Positions 1 to 12,037 of a stretch of 64,000 nucleotides of DNA are shown one piece after another. Position numbers and translations under genes: made by a program. The notes beneath the pieces are model-generated. The model worked only from the letters and a program-made list of their open reading frames with translations. It made no database searches and was not told where the DNA came from. Source of the stretch: Anastrepha obliqua (taxonomy: Eukaryota > Arthropoda > Insecta > Diptera > Tephritidae); contig NC_072893.1 of the NCBI RefSeq assembly GCF_027943255.1, positions 42,120,001 to 42,184,000 on the forward strand, in the 5' to 3' direction. Numbering within the stretch: the first letter of the stretch is position 1; each line of letters begins with the position of its first letter.

Positions 1-529
1 CCAAATGGTCTTTCAAAATGGTTTTCACAGATCCTTCTGATATTCCGATCATATCGGTAAGGTCTTTAACAGTCAACCGACGATTTTTGAGCACTAACTC
101 CTTCACTTTATTGACTTGTTGGTCATCTGTTGACGTCGATGGTCGTCCGGAGCGCTCCAAGTCATCAACACGTTCTCGACCCTCTTTGAAGTCTTTGTAC
201 CACTTATAAACGTTTTTCTGCGACATGGTCGAATCACCAAATGCTTTCTGCAACATTTTAAACGTTTCCGCAGCCGAAATTTCATTCCGCAAACAAAATT
301 TGATGGCACTTCTCTCCTCAATCTAATCAGACATTGAAAAAATCGAAAAATGCACTCTTGGTCGTTTGGTAAACACAAGCGTAAATATATTACTGATAAT
401 GACATTCACATGAAAGTTGGCCCAGATGTTATTAACAGTGCTGCCAACTCATGAAAAAAATAACTAGAGCGAAATTTGAATCCAGCGAAATTTGACAAAT
501 AAATTCACCTTACTTTTTGCCCACAGTAG
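1..529 (-). pseudogene. Mariner-like transposase, N-terminal half, cut by window edge
   Basis: Minus-strand remnant of a mariner transposase. The reverse translation runs IKFCLRNEISAAET, then SQKNVYKWYKDF and [13 protein letters not shown], the paired helix-turn-helix region of mariner. The presumed start near 333 is followed by an in-frame TAG at codon 4, so the copy is dead. The right terminal repeat (about 506-529, CACCTTACTTTTTGCCCACA) closely matches the ends of the element at 10979-11899, so both belong to one lineage. The catalytic half lies outside the window. Confidence 0.85.
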
Positions 530-714
530 TATATATGTATAGGAACTACTTTAACTAAATATATGTATCTAGTCTGCAAGATTTCTGCCATCATAGACTT
601 AAATAAATAAATAAAATGAAAGTCAGCAAATTATTGCGTTGATGTTTTGAACTTCTTCAGGCTGTCTGCAAGAAAATAATGGTTTTTTACTGGGCCTTGA
701 ATCCAAATTTTTTC

Positions 715-865
715 CAGCGTATCACACATATCTGAAGCGGGAATCCACGGAAACAGCCTTACATGAGGTGGTACGAACTGTGGAAAAGTATCTGGAGGAC
801 AAACAATTCACTTTGGTGGCCTTCATAGATATAGAGGTTGCTTTTAATAGAGACTAGACTAGAGC
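715..865 (+). pseudogene. LINE reverse-transcriptase scrap
   Basis: One plus-strand frame reads approximately AYHTYLKRESTETALHEVV followed by EKYLEDKQFTLVAFIDIE, the block leading to the first catalytic aspartates of a non-LTR reverse transcriptase of the I/R1 type (usual form STETALHELV...ALVAFLDIEGAFN). The frame then hits stops. The fragment at 3040-3660 comes from an RNase H-bearing LINE and could be of the same class. Confidence 0.65.
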
Positions 866-1189
866 GGAAAAGATCTATCTGCCTCTGCATCTCGTCCTTG
901 CCAAGGTTTAGGGAAGTTAATGCGGTGGTAGCCGCAGAGTGGTGTACTTTCGCCTCTTCTTTAGCTAGTGACTGACTTCTGAGAGCACACGCCGACGACT
1001 TTAAAACAAAAAAGTGGTCAAAAAGAATTTCAGTTCTGATTTAATTTACGAGAACGTTGATAACTCACGAAACCTCCTGGACACATAAATAGCACATTCT
1101 AAAAAATTCCAAATAAAAGCAAAAATAGTAAACAAATCAGATAGTTAAGTAATAATATTGTTTTACCAGATTAGTTTTTTGTACTACAT

Positions 1190-2360
1190 ACCTACATATA
1201 TGCACCGTTTTCGATTACTTCTTGAAGCCGTCGCTCCATGCTTTCTAAAACCTTGTGGCATCCTTCCTTTGATATCTAGTACCAAGCCTCCTCAACTGCA
1301 GTCCAAAAATAACCAAAATTTTTTAAATTTTTGTTAGCGATTTTGACCTTAACGTCATTCCACAAATTTTCTATTGGATTGAGATCAGGGCTCTGCGCCG
1401 GCCAATCCAGTACATTAATTTTTTCTCTTCTGAGCCATTGCTTCACTGCCTTTGCAGTGTTTGCTTTGGATCATTGTCCTGCATAAATGTCCAATTTAAT
1501 GGCATAAACTCAAACACAAATGGATCGATTTTATTCTGGAGTATATCCAGATACTGAAATCTATCCATTTTACCAACCACGCGAACAATCGATCCAACAC
1601 CATGCCAGGAAAAAGCTCCTCAAACCATGATGCTTCCGCTGCCGTGTTTAATCGTCTTTTTTGTGAACCTAGGATTTAGCGCTTGATTTTTTGGGCGACG
1701 TACAATAGTTTTCCCATCTGGTCCCATCCTAATTATTTTGATTTCTTCGGTCCAAAGTACGTTTTTCCAAAACTGAATAAATTTGTCTCTGTGGGCTTTT
1801 GCAAAGGCAAGTCAGTGTTTGATATGTCTTTTTGAGAGAAGTGGTTTTTTTCTGCTTATACGGCCAAACAGCTGGGCATCGTTAGGTCGGCTTACTACAA
1901 GCTTTCTAGACACCTGTAACCAGATTCTTCGTTTATTTCAAGCATTATTTGCCGTGCTGACTTAAAAGTGTCTGCCTTGCTCTTGCGTATTATAACTCTA
2001 TCCACATTAACATCAGTTTTTCGCGGCTTTGGTTTTCTTTTCGTTTTTTTGCTTAGATAGAATAAATCTTTCTTAACTAACTTAAGAGCATTATAAACCA
2101 TTTTCCGAGAGTACATCATAATTTCAGCTATTTCTTTTGACTCATACGCTTTTTACGTTTTGCCTCATACGGTATATAAGAGCTCTTTTCTCCGGCGTGC
2201 AATGTTTTCCACGTCCCATTTTTAGTAATTACTTTAAAATTTTATTTAAGAAACAAAAAATTATACTAAAAATCGCTGGAACAATATTAAAGTTTTACTC
2301 TCCGCTAATCAAGTTAAAATATGCTATTTTTGTGTCCACTTCAAAACAGCAATAAGCATT
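1190..2360 (-). pseudogene. Tc1-like DNA transposon relic (DD34E type)
   Basis: Read on the minus strand, the order is a helix-turn-helix region (1895-2119, with SARQIMLEINEESGY), then the catalytic core in broken frames: the strings for PNQKRRPNGKT-like, VWGAFSWHGVGSI (about 1590-1620), LIQQDNDPKH-like (about 1470-1490) and NLIENLWND (about 1360-1385) are all recognisable. This is the Tc1 family layout. Frameshifts and stops interrupt it throughout. Terminal repeats were not resolved, so both ends are approximate. Confidence 0.75.
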
Positions 2361-2480
2361 AATAAAATAGAACGCAAAAAATTTCATCGAAAAGAAACGG
2401 TAAATTCCTCGCATAAATGTAAGCTTAATAACGGTAATAAATGTAAACAACAAATTTATTTGATCAAAGCAGAGTTCGTA

Positions 2481-2836
2481 CTAAACTAAACTAAACTTAA
2501 CTTAACTTAACTTAACTTAACTTAACTTAACTTAACTTAACTTAACTTAACTTAACTTAACTTAACTTAACTTAACTTAACTTAACTTAACTTAACTTAA
2601 CTTAACTTAACTTAACTTAACTTAACTTAACTTAACTTAACTTAACTTAACTTAACTTAACTTAACTTAACTTAACTTAACTTAACTTAACTTAACTTAA
2701 CTTAACTTAACTTAACTTAACTTAACTTAACTTAACTTAACTTAACTTAACTTAACTTAACTTAACTTAACTTAACTTAACTTAACTTAACTTAACTTAA
2801 CTTAACTTAACTTAACTTAACTTAACTTAACTTAAC
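2481..2836. repeat. Homogeneous CTTAA pentanucleotide tandem array
   Basis: About 68 essentially perfect copies of CTTAA occupy 2496-2836, preceded by three CTAAA variant units at 2481-2495. No interruptions are visible in the core. A pentamer is reminiscent of arthropod telomere repeats (TTAGG), but the unit differs and flies lack that repeat, so this is treated as a microsatellite or short satellite block. Confidence 0.97.
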
Positions 2837-3039
2837 ATATAAGGTTCACATTTGTGCTATTTATCTGTCCATGGCTGTATATAAAACTGTCAGCTGAAGA
2901 TCTAAAAGAGATCACGCCGTTCAATTTTGGTTGGTTGTACATAGAAATTTTTGACAAAAAGTTTTTTTTTTTTGTGGGAAAAAAATAGCAAGTACAGCAC
3001 TCAGACAACATTAAGTCCATGGTACACTCGGGTTCCCTT

Positions 3040-3660
3040 TTTAATTTTCTTTAAATCTACCCGACCTCCAAAGAAATCTGAGTAGGTCCGCCGTCTCATC
3101 CTCCGCTCCACATGCTGGGCAAAGTGTACTGTCTGAGATGCCTACCTTCTCCATATGCTTCGCCTATAAAAAGTGGTCCGTCATCAGTCCAACCAGCTGA
3201 CAGCCTAATGACAGGAGGAACTGCGACCGTGGGTCAGACATGACAGGTCATATCAGTTTTGTCTATATGCAGCCTCTCTTAGCCTGGCAAGCTCGCTTAT
3301 GGGATGAAGTAACCCGTTTGCTAACCGTGGCTTTGATGGCTGCAGAAGGGAGTGGCAGTACAGGCTCCGGGCCAAAGAAGTTGTCCTCAGAGCTCATCCT
3401 AGGTAAAGAGTCAGAGATATCGTTACCCGCAATACCCACGTGTCGCGGGACCCATGTTATCATCAGGATTTACAGGACTCAACTACCCTTGAAGTGGGTG
3501 GAGGAATGTCTAAGGCCATGAGCACAGCTTTGCTGTCACTGCAGACACCTACAGATCTGCTCCCCATTTGTTTTCCCCAACAAAGTTCATCGCTTCTTGA
3601 TTAGCATACACCTTCGCTTGAAATACAGATGCGTACTTTTGTCGAAAACAAGCATTGTTT
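3040..3660 (-). pseudogene. LINE 3' fragment: RNase H end and CCHC-like tail
   Basis: On the minus strand 3463-3263 reads ITWVPRHVGIAGNDISDSL, the last RNase H block of RNase H-bearing LINEs (TWVPGHxGIxGNExAD). Further along (about 3180-3050) comes HMEKVGISDSTLCPACGAED, the C-terminal cysteine motif typical of these elements. Stops and frameshifts are present. Confidence 0.75.
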
Positions 3661-4007
3661 TCAGAGTTTGACCACAATTGAGCCTCTGGCAAGTACAATT
3701 CCTATATGACCCCATTTCCTACAGGGCATGGGTGTGGGTATGTTTGAGCTTGAATAATTGTGGCCACTTACTTTTACCTTATACATAATTCCGCCAACCT
3801 TGGCAATATCACACGTTCTATCAATAAAATGTTGTATAGGAAGCACCCGAGTGTAGGAAGCACAGCTCCTATTCTAAAATATTTCAGAGGGATTATATAG
3901 AGCACGACTTTTTGGACTAACATAACGTCAGAAAGTCTTCGGATTGGTCTTAATATCAGCCTGAAATTTACGAATAACTCGTATTTTCTCTTGAGAGCTT
4001 TGCTTAA

Positions 4008-4483
4008 GGGGTCCCGGTGGTCTAGAATTTTCAAAAAATTTTTTTTTATATTTCGAAAGTATAGGCTTTTAAGAATATACTGTAAAATTTTTAGAAGGAT
4101 ATTCCCAGTATTTTCGATTCTACAGCCGTTTTAGCAGGTAGAGTCAGATTCGTCACGCGGCGGCATCAATGGAAAATATCTCCCCTCAAAACTTTAAACT
4201 CAATTACCTCAAAACTACTTTTTTCGGTCTGGTGTTGTCAAAAAAAAAAAACTATTCAACCGAAATGAAATTTTCTGTCATTCACAAATTTTAATATGTT
4301 GTTCAAAGGGAGGGTCAACTTCAGCGCCATTTTTAAGATTATTAAAATTTTTTATTTTTTATTTTTGTATGTAAAAGAAGTTAAATAAAAAGCCTAAAAA
4401 TTTAAATATCGTTTTTCATATTTTTATTGTAAAAAAATTCTTGAAAATACCCTAAATTTTCGAGCTCTAGACCACCGGGACCC
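4008..4483. mobile_element. T1: TTAA-type inverted-repeat element, 476 bp
   Basis: The left end is TTAA then GGGGTCCCGGTGGTCTAGA; the right end is the complement (CTAGACCACCGGGACCC), followed by TTTA, probably a decayed TTAA. Just inside the left end is TTTTCAAAAAATTTTTTTTT. The interior (about 4185-4310) carries the phrase CAAAACTTTAAACTC...TTTTTTCGGTCTGGTGTTGTC, also seen at 17690-17800. It has no coding capacity. It is read as a nonautonomous DNA transposon. Confidence 0.75.
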
Positions 4484-4810
4484 TTTAGCGTACGCGATTT
4501 TGGCCGACTTTAATAAAGCGCGGCAGTCGTTTCTTTCACGTGCTAACCGGCGCTAGTTGGGCACACCAAGTGAAGCCAAGTCCTTCTCCACCTGATCTTT
4601 TCAACGAAGAGGACGTTAAGACGAGCATGGTGAGAGCCTTACAGAGTTTTAGTTTTATTTGGACTCGCGCACGGATGCTCGAAAGCTACCCAGAGGATAC
4701 TTGGTGAAGCCCGTAAGTTGTGAGCTATTTGGACCATATACAGAATAATCGTCTTAGCAACTCCCAAGGAAATGGAGATCAGCGACTTTCCCAACTTACA
4801 TGGACTTCTA
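4484..4810. other. Unassigned interval
   Basis: More GC-rich than its surroundings, with no open frame or recognisable domain. It may be a worn LINE piece, but nothing specific supports that. Confidence 0.4.
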
Positions 4811-5851
4811 TTAGGTTGGGGAAGAAGTTCTTGCAGTTTTTACCGAAGATTTTTATTTAAACAAAAAATTATAATCATATCAATAAGTTAATCAATTATA
4901 TATTCGCTGTTGTAGTTTACAACCTCCTCCCATCTTTCGGCCAATTTGTTGATGCCGTTTTGGCAAAAATCGCCTGGCCTGGTTGTTAGAAGTTGTTAGG
5001 CCAGATTTTAAGGATCTCTTTGTTATCGAAGGTAATGCCCTTCATATGTATAGTTTTGCAGGGAGCGGAAAAGATGGTAATCGGTCGGTGCAAGATCCGG
5101 CGAATATGGCGGATGCTGAAAGCGTTGTCGTGAAGGAATATGGTTTGACCATGTCGATCAAGTGTTTTCAGTCGAATTGTCTCATTCACGCGGTGTAGTT
5201 GGGCTCCTTGTTGGCCGTGGCATTATTTTTGAACATTTTCCAGTGCACCATGCCTTCCTAGTACCACCAAACACATATCATGATCTTTTTTGGATGAAAA
5301 TCTGGCTTGACTCTCGGCTTTGGCGTATCTCCTGGAGCCAGCCATTCCTTTCTTTGCTTCATATTGTTGTCTGGGCAATATTTCTCATCTCTCATGACGA
5401 TTCGGTACAAAAAGCGCTGTTTATGACCGCGTATTGCTCGAGGTGGGTGAGATCATGACAAGTAATTTGAAGACATCTTGCTACGGGAGGTGGCATCGAC
5501 AAACATCGATGTCAAAGTCGCCAATTTTACACTTTGCAAACCATTCCGTGCCCTAAACTCTTCTAGGACACCTCCTCCATACACGTCGCAAATGTCGCAG
5601 GCTGCTTCGGCAGCTTTTTAACCTCGATGATTTGTCAAGGAAGAATACCCTCCTGGGTATTCCATGTTTATGGTAAGCCTCATAAACTAATAAAAAATTA
5701 AATAACTCAAAAATAGGTACAATTAACATAATTTTGTAGAGCAGAAAGAGTTCTATCGAATGAATACTTATTTACACTTTGCCGAACAGCAAACAAATCC
5801 TTGTAAAATAAAAGAAGATATAAAAACGCTATGGACTTATTCCCCAACCAA
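4811..5851 (-). mobile_element. Mariner element, full outline, dead transposase
   Basis: Imperfect inverted ends (left TTAGGTTGGGGAAGAAGT, right complement of ACTTATTCCCCAACCAA) are flanked by TA on both sides (4809-4810 and 5852-5853). TTAGGTTGG is a typical mariner terminus. Minus-strand frames give a PGDTPKPRVKPDFHPKK stretch and then ETIRLKTLDRHGQTIFLHDN, equivalent to the mariner block ending in the second catalytic aspartate (LLHDNARPH). At 1041 bp it is somewhat shorter than an intact 1.3 kb element and is frameshifted. Confidence 0.8.
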
Positions 5852-6254
5852 TACATATGGATCCATCCTCCATAATCAATATGTATACGTGTAGTTTATT
5901 TATTTTCTTGTTAGATAAAAATTAAGTGCGATTGGTGCTAAAGTCAGTTGTTGCAGGGGTCTTAAAAATGGGTTTGATTTAAAAAAGAAATCGGTTATTT
6001 GGGACAAAGTACTGGGCAAAGATGATAGATTTGCAACTTCAAGGAAAATTTTAAAACATGATCGCAACCTATCAGCTACCTCAGCTATTAAAGGTCAAAA
6101 TGTCCATGCTTTTTTCTTACTCTCTTAAAGTACCACATCTCATGCTAATTTAATTCTACCAAATTTAACGGCATATTACGCTGCAGCTGTGTTTATGCTC
6201 ATGCGAGGTATTGAGCAATTCACAAGGTGGCTCAAACACTTGCAGTTTGTTTTC

Positions 6255-6350
6255 ACAGAGTCAAATTTACGTTGCGGGAACCACTCGGATTTATATCCAC
6301 TCAAAAAACTGTCACTTCAGCAGCATTCCCCAAATGGTATTGGAATGCTT
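6255..6350 (+). repeat. Degenerate copy of the hairpin CAA-tail repeat
   Basis: Retains the GGATTTATATCC core, then ACTGTCACTTCAGCAGCATT and the CATTCCCCA / TTGGAATG arm pair. The CAA tail is absent. It is the most diverged copy in the window. Confidence 0.7.
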
Positions 6351-7182
6351 TATGATATTACAAGAACAACACACCTATTTATTGTGAGGGCGGAAACAAA
6401 TTCTAATGACTTACACTTGCCACCTCTTGATATTGGTACTCCGTTGAGTAAAATATTCAAAGTATTGAAGCTTCTTTTGCCTATAGTGCAGTTCTCGTTT
6501 GCCGAAACTATATTTGCCACAAAGAGCACAATTATGCATAATGCATATGTACATACATACGCACTTATTTGTTTACATTTTTTGGCTGGGTAGGTGATTG
6601 CGTAGTCAAATGCATACACACATATGTGTATAATTATGTAGTGCCTATGAGAGGTAGTATACATGTATCTACATATAAATGCGCGTCCCATTATTGAGGT
6701 CAATAAAAACAAGTTACTGATTTGGAATTCAATAAGTTAACAAAGTTAACAATATTACCGTATAATCATCAATTTACGTTGTTAAGTCCACTTTGCAAAA
6801 ACCGCGCACTTGCTGTACAACCACCTTGTAACGCTAATATTACATAAATTGCACTTTGAGTATTTTTTAAATAATTGCCTTTTACTAATTTACAAATAAC
6901 CTTTTATCACACTTTTATATGCTCTAAATTTTGCGCAAAATAAAAACACCCGTGCAAAGAAAGGCGAACACTAAAAACACAAAGTAACCAAACGAACTGT
7001 CAAATATTGTTTGGAGCCGCGCACAAAAAAGAGAACGTACATACATACATATGTACATTAATGAGTTGGAGCGGTATCCATTGGCATTTATAAACAGTTG
7101 AATGTATTGTAGAGAGCGCATACGGCATACACATACATACATATGTATGTGTGTAAATTACTTAGACTTTTGTAGACTTTAG

Positions 7183-7217
7183 GCAGAGAACGTTAAATAT
7201 ACATTAACGTTCTCTGC
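7183..7217. repeat. Perfect 14-bp inverted repeat, 7-nt loop
   Basis: GCAGAGAACGTTAA at 7183-7196 and its exact complement TTAACGTTCTCTGC at 7204-7217. It would form a stable hairpin or a dyad binding site. No gene lies adjacent and no T-run follows. Confidence 0.85.
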
Positions 7218-8152
7218 TTTAGGGGTAGGCAATGGAATTGAAACATTTCTCGTTTTTGTTTTGGCACATATGGGCAGAAGTCACGATGTAGAGAGCAGCA
7301 ATAAGCACTCAGCTGATTGTAAGCAACAACTACAAAATAACAAACAAATTAATGAAAAGTGTATGTATGTCTATAATAGTAACTTACCTAGCTTAAGCAA
7401 TAAATGCAACGTGTTAATAGCGGAAACGGCAATTTCACTTTAGCCATGTACATGCACTTGTATGTATAAGTACATATGCATATATTTAATGTACATATGT
7501 ATATGCGCAAACACGTACATATGGAAAATCCTCAAGATTAATCACTTTAATCATCTACATACATACATATATGCTTTTTGTGGTTTATTAATACGTTAAT
7601 ATTTGTTTATATATTATGTATACGAGTATAATACCAGACAGTAAGAACTTTTCATCAATTATTTATATATATGCACATACATATGTATATATATATATAT
7701 TTTTATTTTGTTTTTTTTTTGTTTTTTTTGTGATTTTTCAATTTTTTATTACATCGAGAAAAACGCGATTCTTTTGCCCATTTCTCATATTTTATGCAAC
7801 TGGCAATAAACGTTAATGCCGAGAATTTGGATTAATTATTACATTTTGCAGCTCGTTTGGGTTGTCGTGATTTATGTACGTACATTTCATGTAATTAATT
7901 TTTTTAATTTTAAATATACATATATATAATTTGCACGATTAACTACATTACATGGGCATGATAGCAAAATATAATATAATAATTACATGACTTATAATAT
8001 TTGTGATAGCTACAAAAATGTATGTATTTATTGAATTGCTGTATTCCTTAACTGAAATTAGTTTTTAAAGATTAGTACTCCTGCTACATTTGATTACTGT
8101 ATTCACAGTGCAAAGTTTAAAAATGAATGAAATGAAAAGAAAAATATGTTAA

Positions 8153-8897
8153 GGGGGGGGAGACTGCTTTAGAGGCTTCAAAAAATCGATTTTTTCGTGT
8201 TTTTTGTTTTTTTTTTTTGGGAAGGAAAAAAATATTCTATTGAAACGAAACTTTTAGGTTTTATTGTTATATATTTCAACAGTCTTCTCAAATTTTTTCA
8301 TTAAAATATACGTCATGTTATGTCTGGTACAAGCATTTTGCCGAGGCGCCTCGTGTGTGCATGTGTCGTGCGGCGGCAAAGATGCAGGTCGCAATTTTCA
8401 TCTGAAACCAAAAACCCAAAAAAAAATGTATTTTTGTATAGTATAGCTTCTAGTTAAACCAAGAAAATGAAAAGAAAAGTAAGAAATTCAACAATTTTTC
8501 GCTAATTAAAAAAAATTCATTTTTTTGGAAAAACCAATTCACTTTAGATTGTTTAAAAAGTGGGCTAATCATAACTTTCTTAAGGTTTTTTAGGTTCAAC
8601 TAGAAGAGAATTTAATTCCAAATACAATCAATGTAATCTCGTTTCGATAGCACGTTTAACTTTTTCCCTATCTTTCCCGCCAATTAGGAAAAATCGTAAA
8701 AATAAAAAACCGAGAAATCGCACTTCGAGCGATCCGGCCGCTCGTATACCTACTCGACGCTTGCTCGCAATTTCTTCTGTAACTCCGAAAATATTTTGAA
8801 TTTACTTCTTTTGAGGGCACATTCTTGGATAGTTTGGGAAGACATTTATGCAAAAAAAAACATCGATTTTTTGAAGCCTCTAAAGCAGGCTCCCCCC
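8153..8897. mobile_element. T2: TTAA-type inverted-repeat element, 745 bp
   Basis: Flanked by TTAA on both sides (8149-8152 and 8898-8901). The ends are a run of 6-8 G, then AG(A/C)CTGCTTTAGAGGC, then TTCAAAAAATCGAT; about 40 bp of the ends are near-identical in inverted orientation. No intact coding frame is present. The outer unique part differs from T1 and T3, but the TTCAAAAAATCGAT subterminal motif is shared. Confidence 0.88.
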
Positions 8898-8901
8898 TTA
8901 A

Positions 8902-9754
8902 AAAGTACAAAAACCATATCAGTTTTCCAAATCAAAAAAGTTGTACTTTGACTCTTTGTTGTTGTAACAGCAATATTGAAATTTTGACTCTTTCGCTTTA
9001 TGTGGTTAATTCGTATGTTTTATAGAAATTTCTGCTTGAAACAATGTAAATATGAAAGATCAGTAGCACGGCCACCTCATTCGATAACTAAAAACTTCGC
9101 TCTGAAAATGATTAACAGATTGTTTGAACATTATTTATTCGGTGGAACCCATTTCAATATTTTTTAAGATTAGTTTTTCATTACAGATGGATATTTATAA
9201 TATAAGTATATGTATATATTTTCTGAACTATCTTACTTTCATACTTCAGCTTGGTTGTGAAGCAGTATTATGTATAATCATACTTTCCTCCAAGTAAACT
9301 CTAGGAACAATAAATATAAGTATATTTGTTAAACTTTTCTTTCGAAACTCATCAAGAACTACATAAGTATAAGATTTAAGTGTACGTGAAATTAAAATAT
9401 AAAATTTTAATGCTATTATAGGCAGTTCATTCTAACTGATTCTTTTGATAAGCAAGTGAGGTATTCCATTATTCTGACGATAGCAGGAATGAGACTGTTA
9501 ATATCGGCAGATTTTTGCACGATAAGTTGTCAATTTGCAATAGAATTTACCTTATTCAACATATTAATACTTGTTTACAAGTAAAAGTCATTATTGTTTT
9601 TCTTTTTTTTTTGTGTCTGCGATATATATTATATTTATATAAATATATTATATCTTAATCAAACCCACTTTGAATGGAAACTCCTTTTACACATATATGT
9701 ATATTATATTATATCTTTTGTATGTTTTCATGCATGTGTTTCAAAATGCATAAT
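8902..9754. other. AT-rich noncoding interval
   Basis: No gene or clear repeat boundary is visible. A GTTGTTGTAACAGCAATATT stretch at about 8958 resembles the tail of the CAA-tail repeat but lacks its body. Confidence 0.5.
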
Positions 9755-9758
9755 TTAA

Positions 9759-10506
9759 GGGGTTACATGGGTTTCGTTGGTTCAAAAAATCGATTTTTTT
9801 TTTTGGCTTATTAATTTCTACAACATCTCAGGAATACTCGTATTATCCTAAATTTTCAAGTCGATCCGAATAATAAATTCGGAGATACAGTCTTTGGAAG
9901 GTGTGGGCTCCAAGCCATTTTTATTGTTACTCAAAACTTTAAACGCGTTTTTCTCGGAACTGTCTTCTCAAAGTCGGTTGTCAAATGTTCTCGAAAACTA
10001 CTCAACCGATCTTGATGAAATTTTACACAGGTGTTCGAAATACAATTTACTCGTGCTTGAACGAAGGATTTTGTTTTTTTTTTTTCAATTACAACTATTT
10101 AAAAAAAAAAACAAAATGTCAAGCAAATTTGATCGAAATTTTCATTTTTTTGGAAAAATGTCTGCCAAAATTCCAATTTTTACTTTTTTTTTCTTTCCTT
10201 CATTCAAGCACGAGTTTATGGTCTTAACTAAAGCACTTATTTTTGTTTTTTTCATTTTTGATGAGTCTGTCAGTAGTTATGCTGGCAATGCGGACGCTCC
10301 TTTTTTTCGAGGGGTCACCGGAAACGACGTCACAATGGAGGAGTTTTAATTTTTTTTTTTTTTTTTTGAAAATTTCAGAAATTATTCGTTAAATATGTAT
10401 CTATAAGACAAAAAAAAGTTTGAATTAAATAAATAATTTTTTACATAAATTTTTTACAAAATATTGAAAATAGGCCTTTTTTACCCGACGAAACCCATGT
10501 AACCCC
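9759..10506. mobile_element. T3: TTAA-type inverted-repeat element, 748 bp
   Basis: TTAA at 9755-9758 and 10507-10510. The ends are perfect inverted repeats of at least 19 bp beginning GGGGTTACATGGGTTTCGT. About 25 bp in comes TTCAAAAAATCGATTTTTTT, the motif shared with T2. The interior contains CTTTAAACGCGTTTTTCTCG (about 9935-9955), also present in T6. The apparent open frames in it are T-rich and read as noncoding. Confidence 0.88.
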
Positions 10507-10510
10507 TTAA

Positions 10511-10978
10511 GTCCATTGGGGCAATGAAAAGCTTTTTAATAATATTTGTATCTATATATACTTATACACATACATATATAATTATATTCAACAACTTTGT
10601 TGCAAAAGTATGTATATAAAACATTCAATATATACATATAAATATATTTGCATATTTACCTAAAAAGCAAAATCATGCTAATACAATAGTAAAATTGCAG
10701 AGCATCAGTTCATCTTCAGCTCGATGGAAATAATAAGAAATGTTCCACAGTTAATTGTATGAGTGTTTATTTTTTTATCCTCTCCAAATTTTACAAAAAT
10801 TTAAATAAAAATTAAAATTTAAGTATTTGGAATGAAGTATTTATATGAATTGTTTTACCTTTAGTTAATTGTATACTTTTAATTGTTTTGTTTCAGTTTC
10901 TTAATTCAGCTCTCTTAACAGCGTTGACGTCTTTAGACGACACTCTGTCTCGTTAATAATCTTCTATGAATGATAATA
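10511..10978. other. AT-rich noncoding interval
   Basis: Simple TATA-rich sequence with no supported feature. Confidence 0.5.
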
Positions 10979-11899
10979 CTACTGTGTCCAAAAAATAAGG
11001 TGACATTGTATTTATTTTGAAAATTCTTTATTTATTCTTCCAAATCAATTTCATCCCCTTCAAAGTAATCCCCTCCCGACACAATGCACTTATGCCAACG
11101 TTTTTTCCAATTTTCGAAACACTGGTTGTAGTCACTTTCCGGGATGGCCTTCAGTTCCGTCTTCGTTGCGGCTTGAATCTCCTCTATCGTGTCAAAACGG
11201 TGTCCCCGGAGCGGTCTTTTGAGCCTGCTGAACAGCCAGAAGTCGCACGGTGCCAGATCAGGTGAATACAGTGGTTGCGGAACGATATGGGTTGAGTTTT
11301 TGATGAAATGATCACGAATTACGAGTCCAAAAAATTCAATGTTTTCGGTACCAGTCGAGATTTGACGCGCTTGAGGCCCAAAACATCCTTCAAAATGGTA
11401 TTGACTGAGCCTTTCGATATGCCAACATCATCAGCAAGGTCTCTAATCGTTAATCGACGGTTTTTCAACACCAAATCTTTGATTTGTTGGACGTGAGCTT
11501 CGTCAGTTGAGGTTGATGGTCGCCCAGGACGCTCTTCGTCTTCGACACGTTCACGACCGGCTTGGAACTCACTATACCACTTGTAAACATTTTTTTTAGA
11601 CATAGCCTCATCACCAAAGGCTTTCTGCACCATCCTCAACGTATCCGAAAATTGATTCCGCAAACAAAATTTAATGCAAATTCTTTGCTCAACAAATTTC
11701 GACATTGCAAAAAACGAGAAACTCACTTTTAGCAGCTCACAAAACGACGCGTATCTCAAACAGTAAATGAATATTTCACATGAAATTTGACATAGATGTC
11801 ACTCACAGTACTACCAACCTAAAAAAAAAAAGAATTCTCCTAATCCTTCAAAGCGCGCAGTTTAAAATCAAATGTCACCTTATTTTTTGGACACAGTAG
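10979..11899 (-). mobile_element. Internally deleted mariner, 921 bp
   Basis: Inverted ends beginning CTACTGTGTCCAAAAAATAA are nearly perfect on both sides and sit between TA dinucleotides (10977-10978 and 11900-11901). On the minus strand the N-terminal DNA-binding region is open (11717 down to about 11330: [44 protein letters not shown]). It then joins directly to the C-terminal end (about 11275-11040: YSPDLAPCDFWLF ... CIVSGGDYFEGDEI, stop). Roughly 400 bp with the first two catalytic aspartates is missing. Such deletion derivatives may still be mobilised in trans by a full-length relative. Confidence 0.9.
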
Positions 11900-11928
11900 T
11901 AGTTAATCATTTAGCATTAAACTAAAAA

Positions 11929-11934
11929 TTTATT
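11929..11934 (-). promoter_or_regulatory. Probable poly(A) signal of YKT6
   Basis: AATAAA on the minus strand, about 105 nt after the YKT6 stop codon. The mariner terminal repeat begins only about 30 bp beyond it, so the transcript end and the transposon nearly touch. Confidence 0.6.
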
Positions 11935-12037
11935 TAAAAGCCATAGCAAAGCACACATTTTAAAACAATATATAAAATTATTTAGTTTTTTCCCCGTCAA
12001 ATTCTTGGTCATTTGTATTTCGTTTAACCTAACGCAC

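Larger units (their letters stand above)
5854..8148. other. AT-rich noncoding interval
   Basis: No supported gene. From about 6540 to 7700 it is full of CATACATATGTA-type microsatellite tracts and TATATA runs. It contains a degenerate hairpin repeat copy (6255-6350) and a clean palindrome (7183-7217), listed separately. The open frames here lack domains and have low-complexity composition. Confidence 0.6.

Noticed and set aside
2496..2836. Telomere-like pentamer array as an interstitial telomere
   Set aside because: The unit is CTTAA, not TTAGG, and flies do not use such telomere repeats.
6189..6712. Overlapping 134- and 120-codon frames on opposite strands
   Set aside because: They cover a hairpin repeat copy and CATACATATG microsatellite; no family resemblance.
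9894..10349. 151-codon frame inside T3
   Set aside because: T-rich Phe/Leu text in a noncoding inverted-repeat element; no homology recognised.
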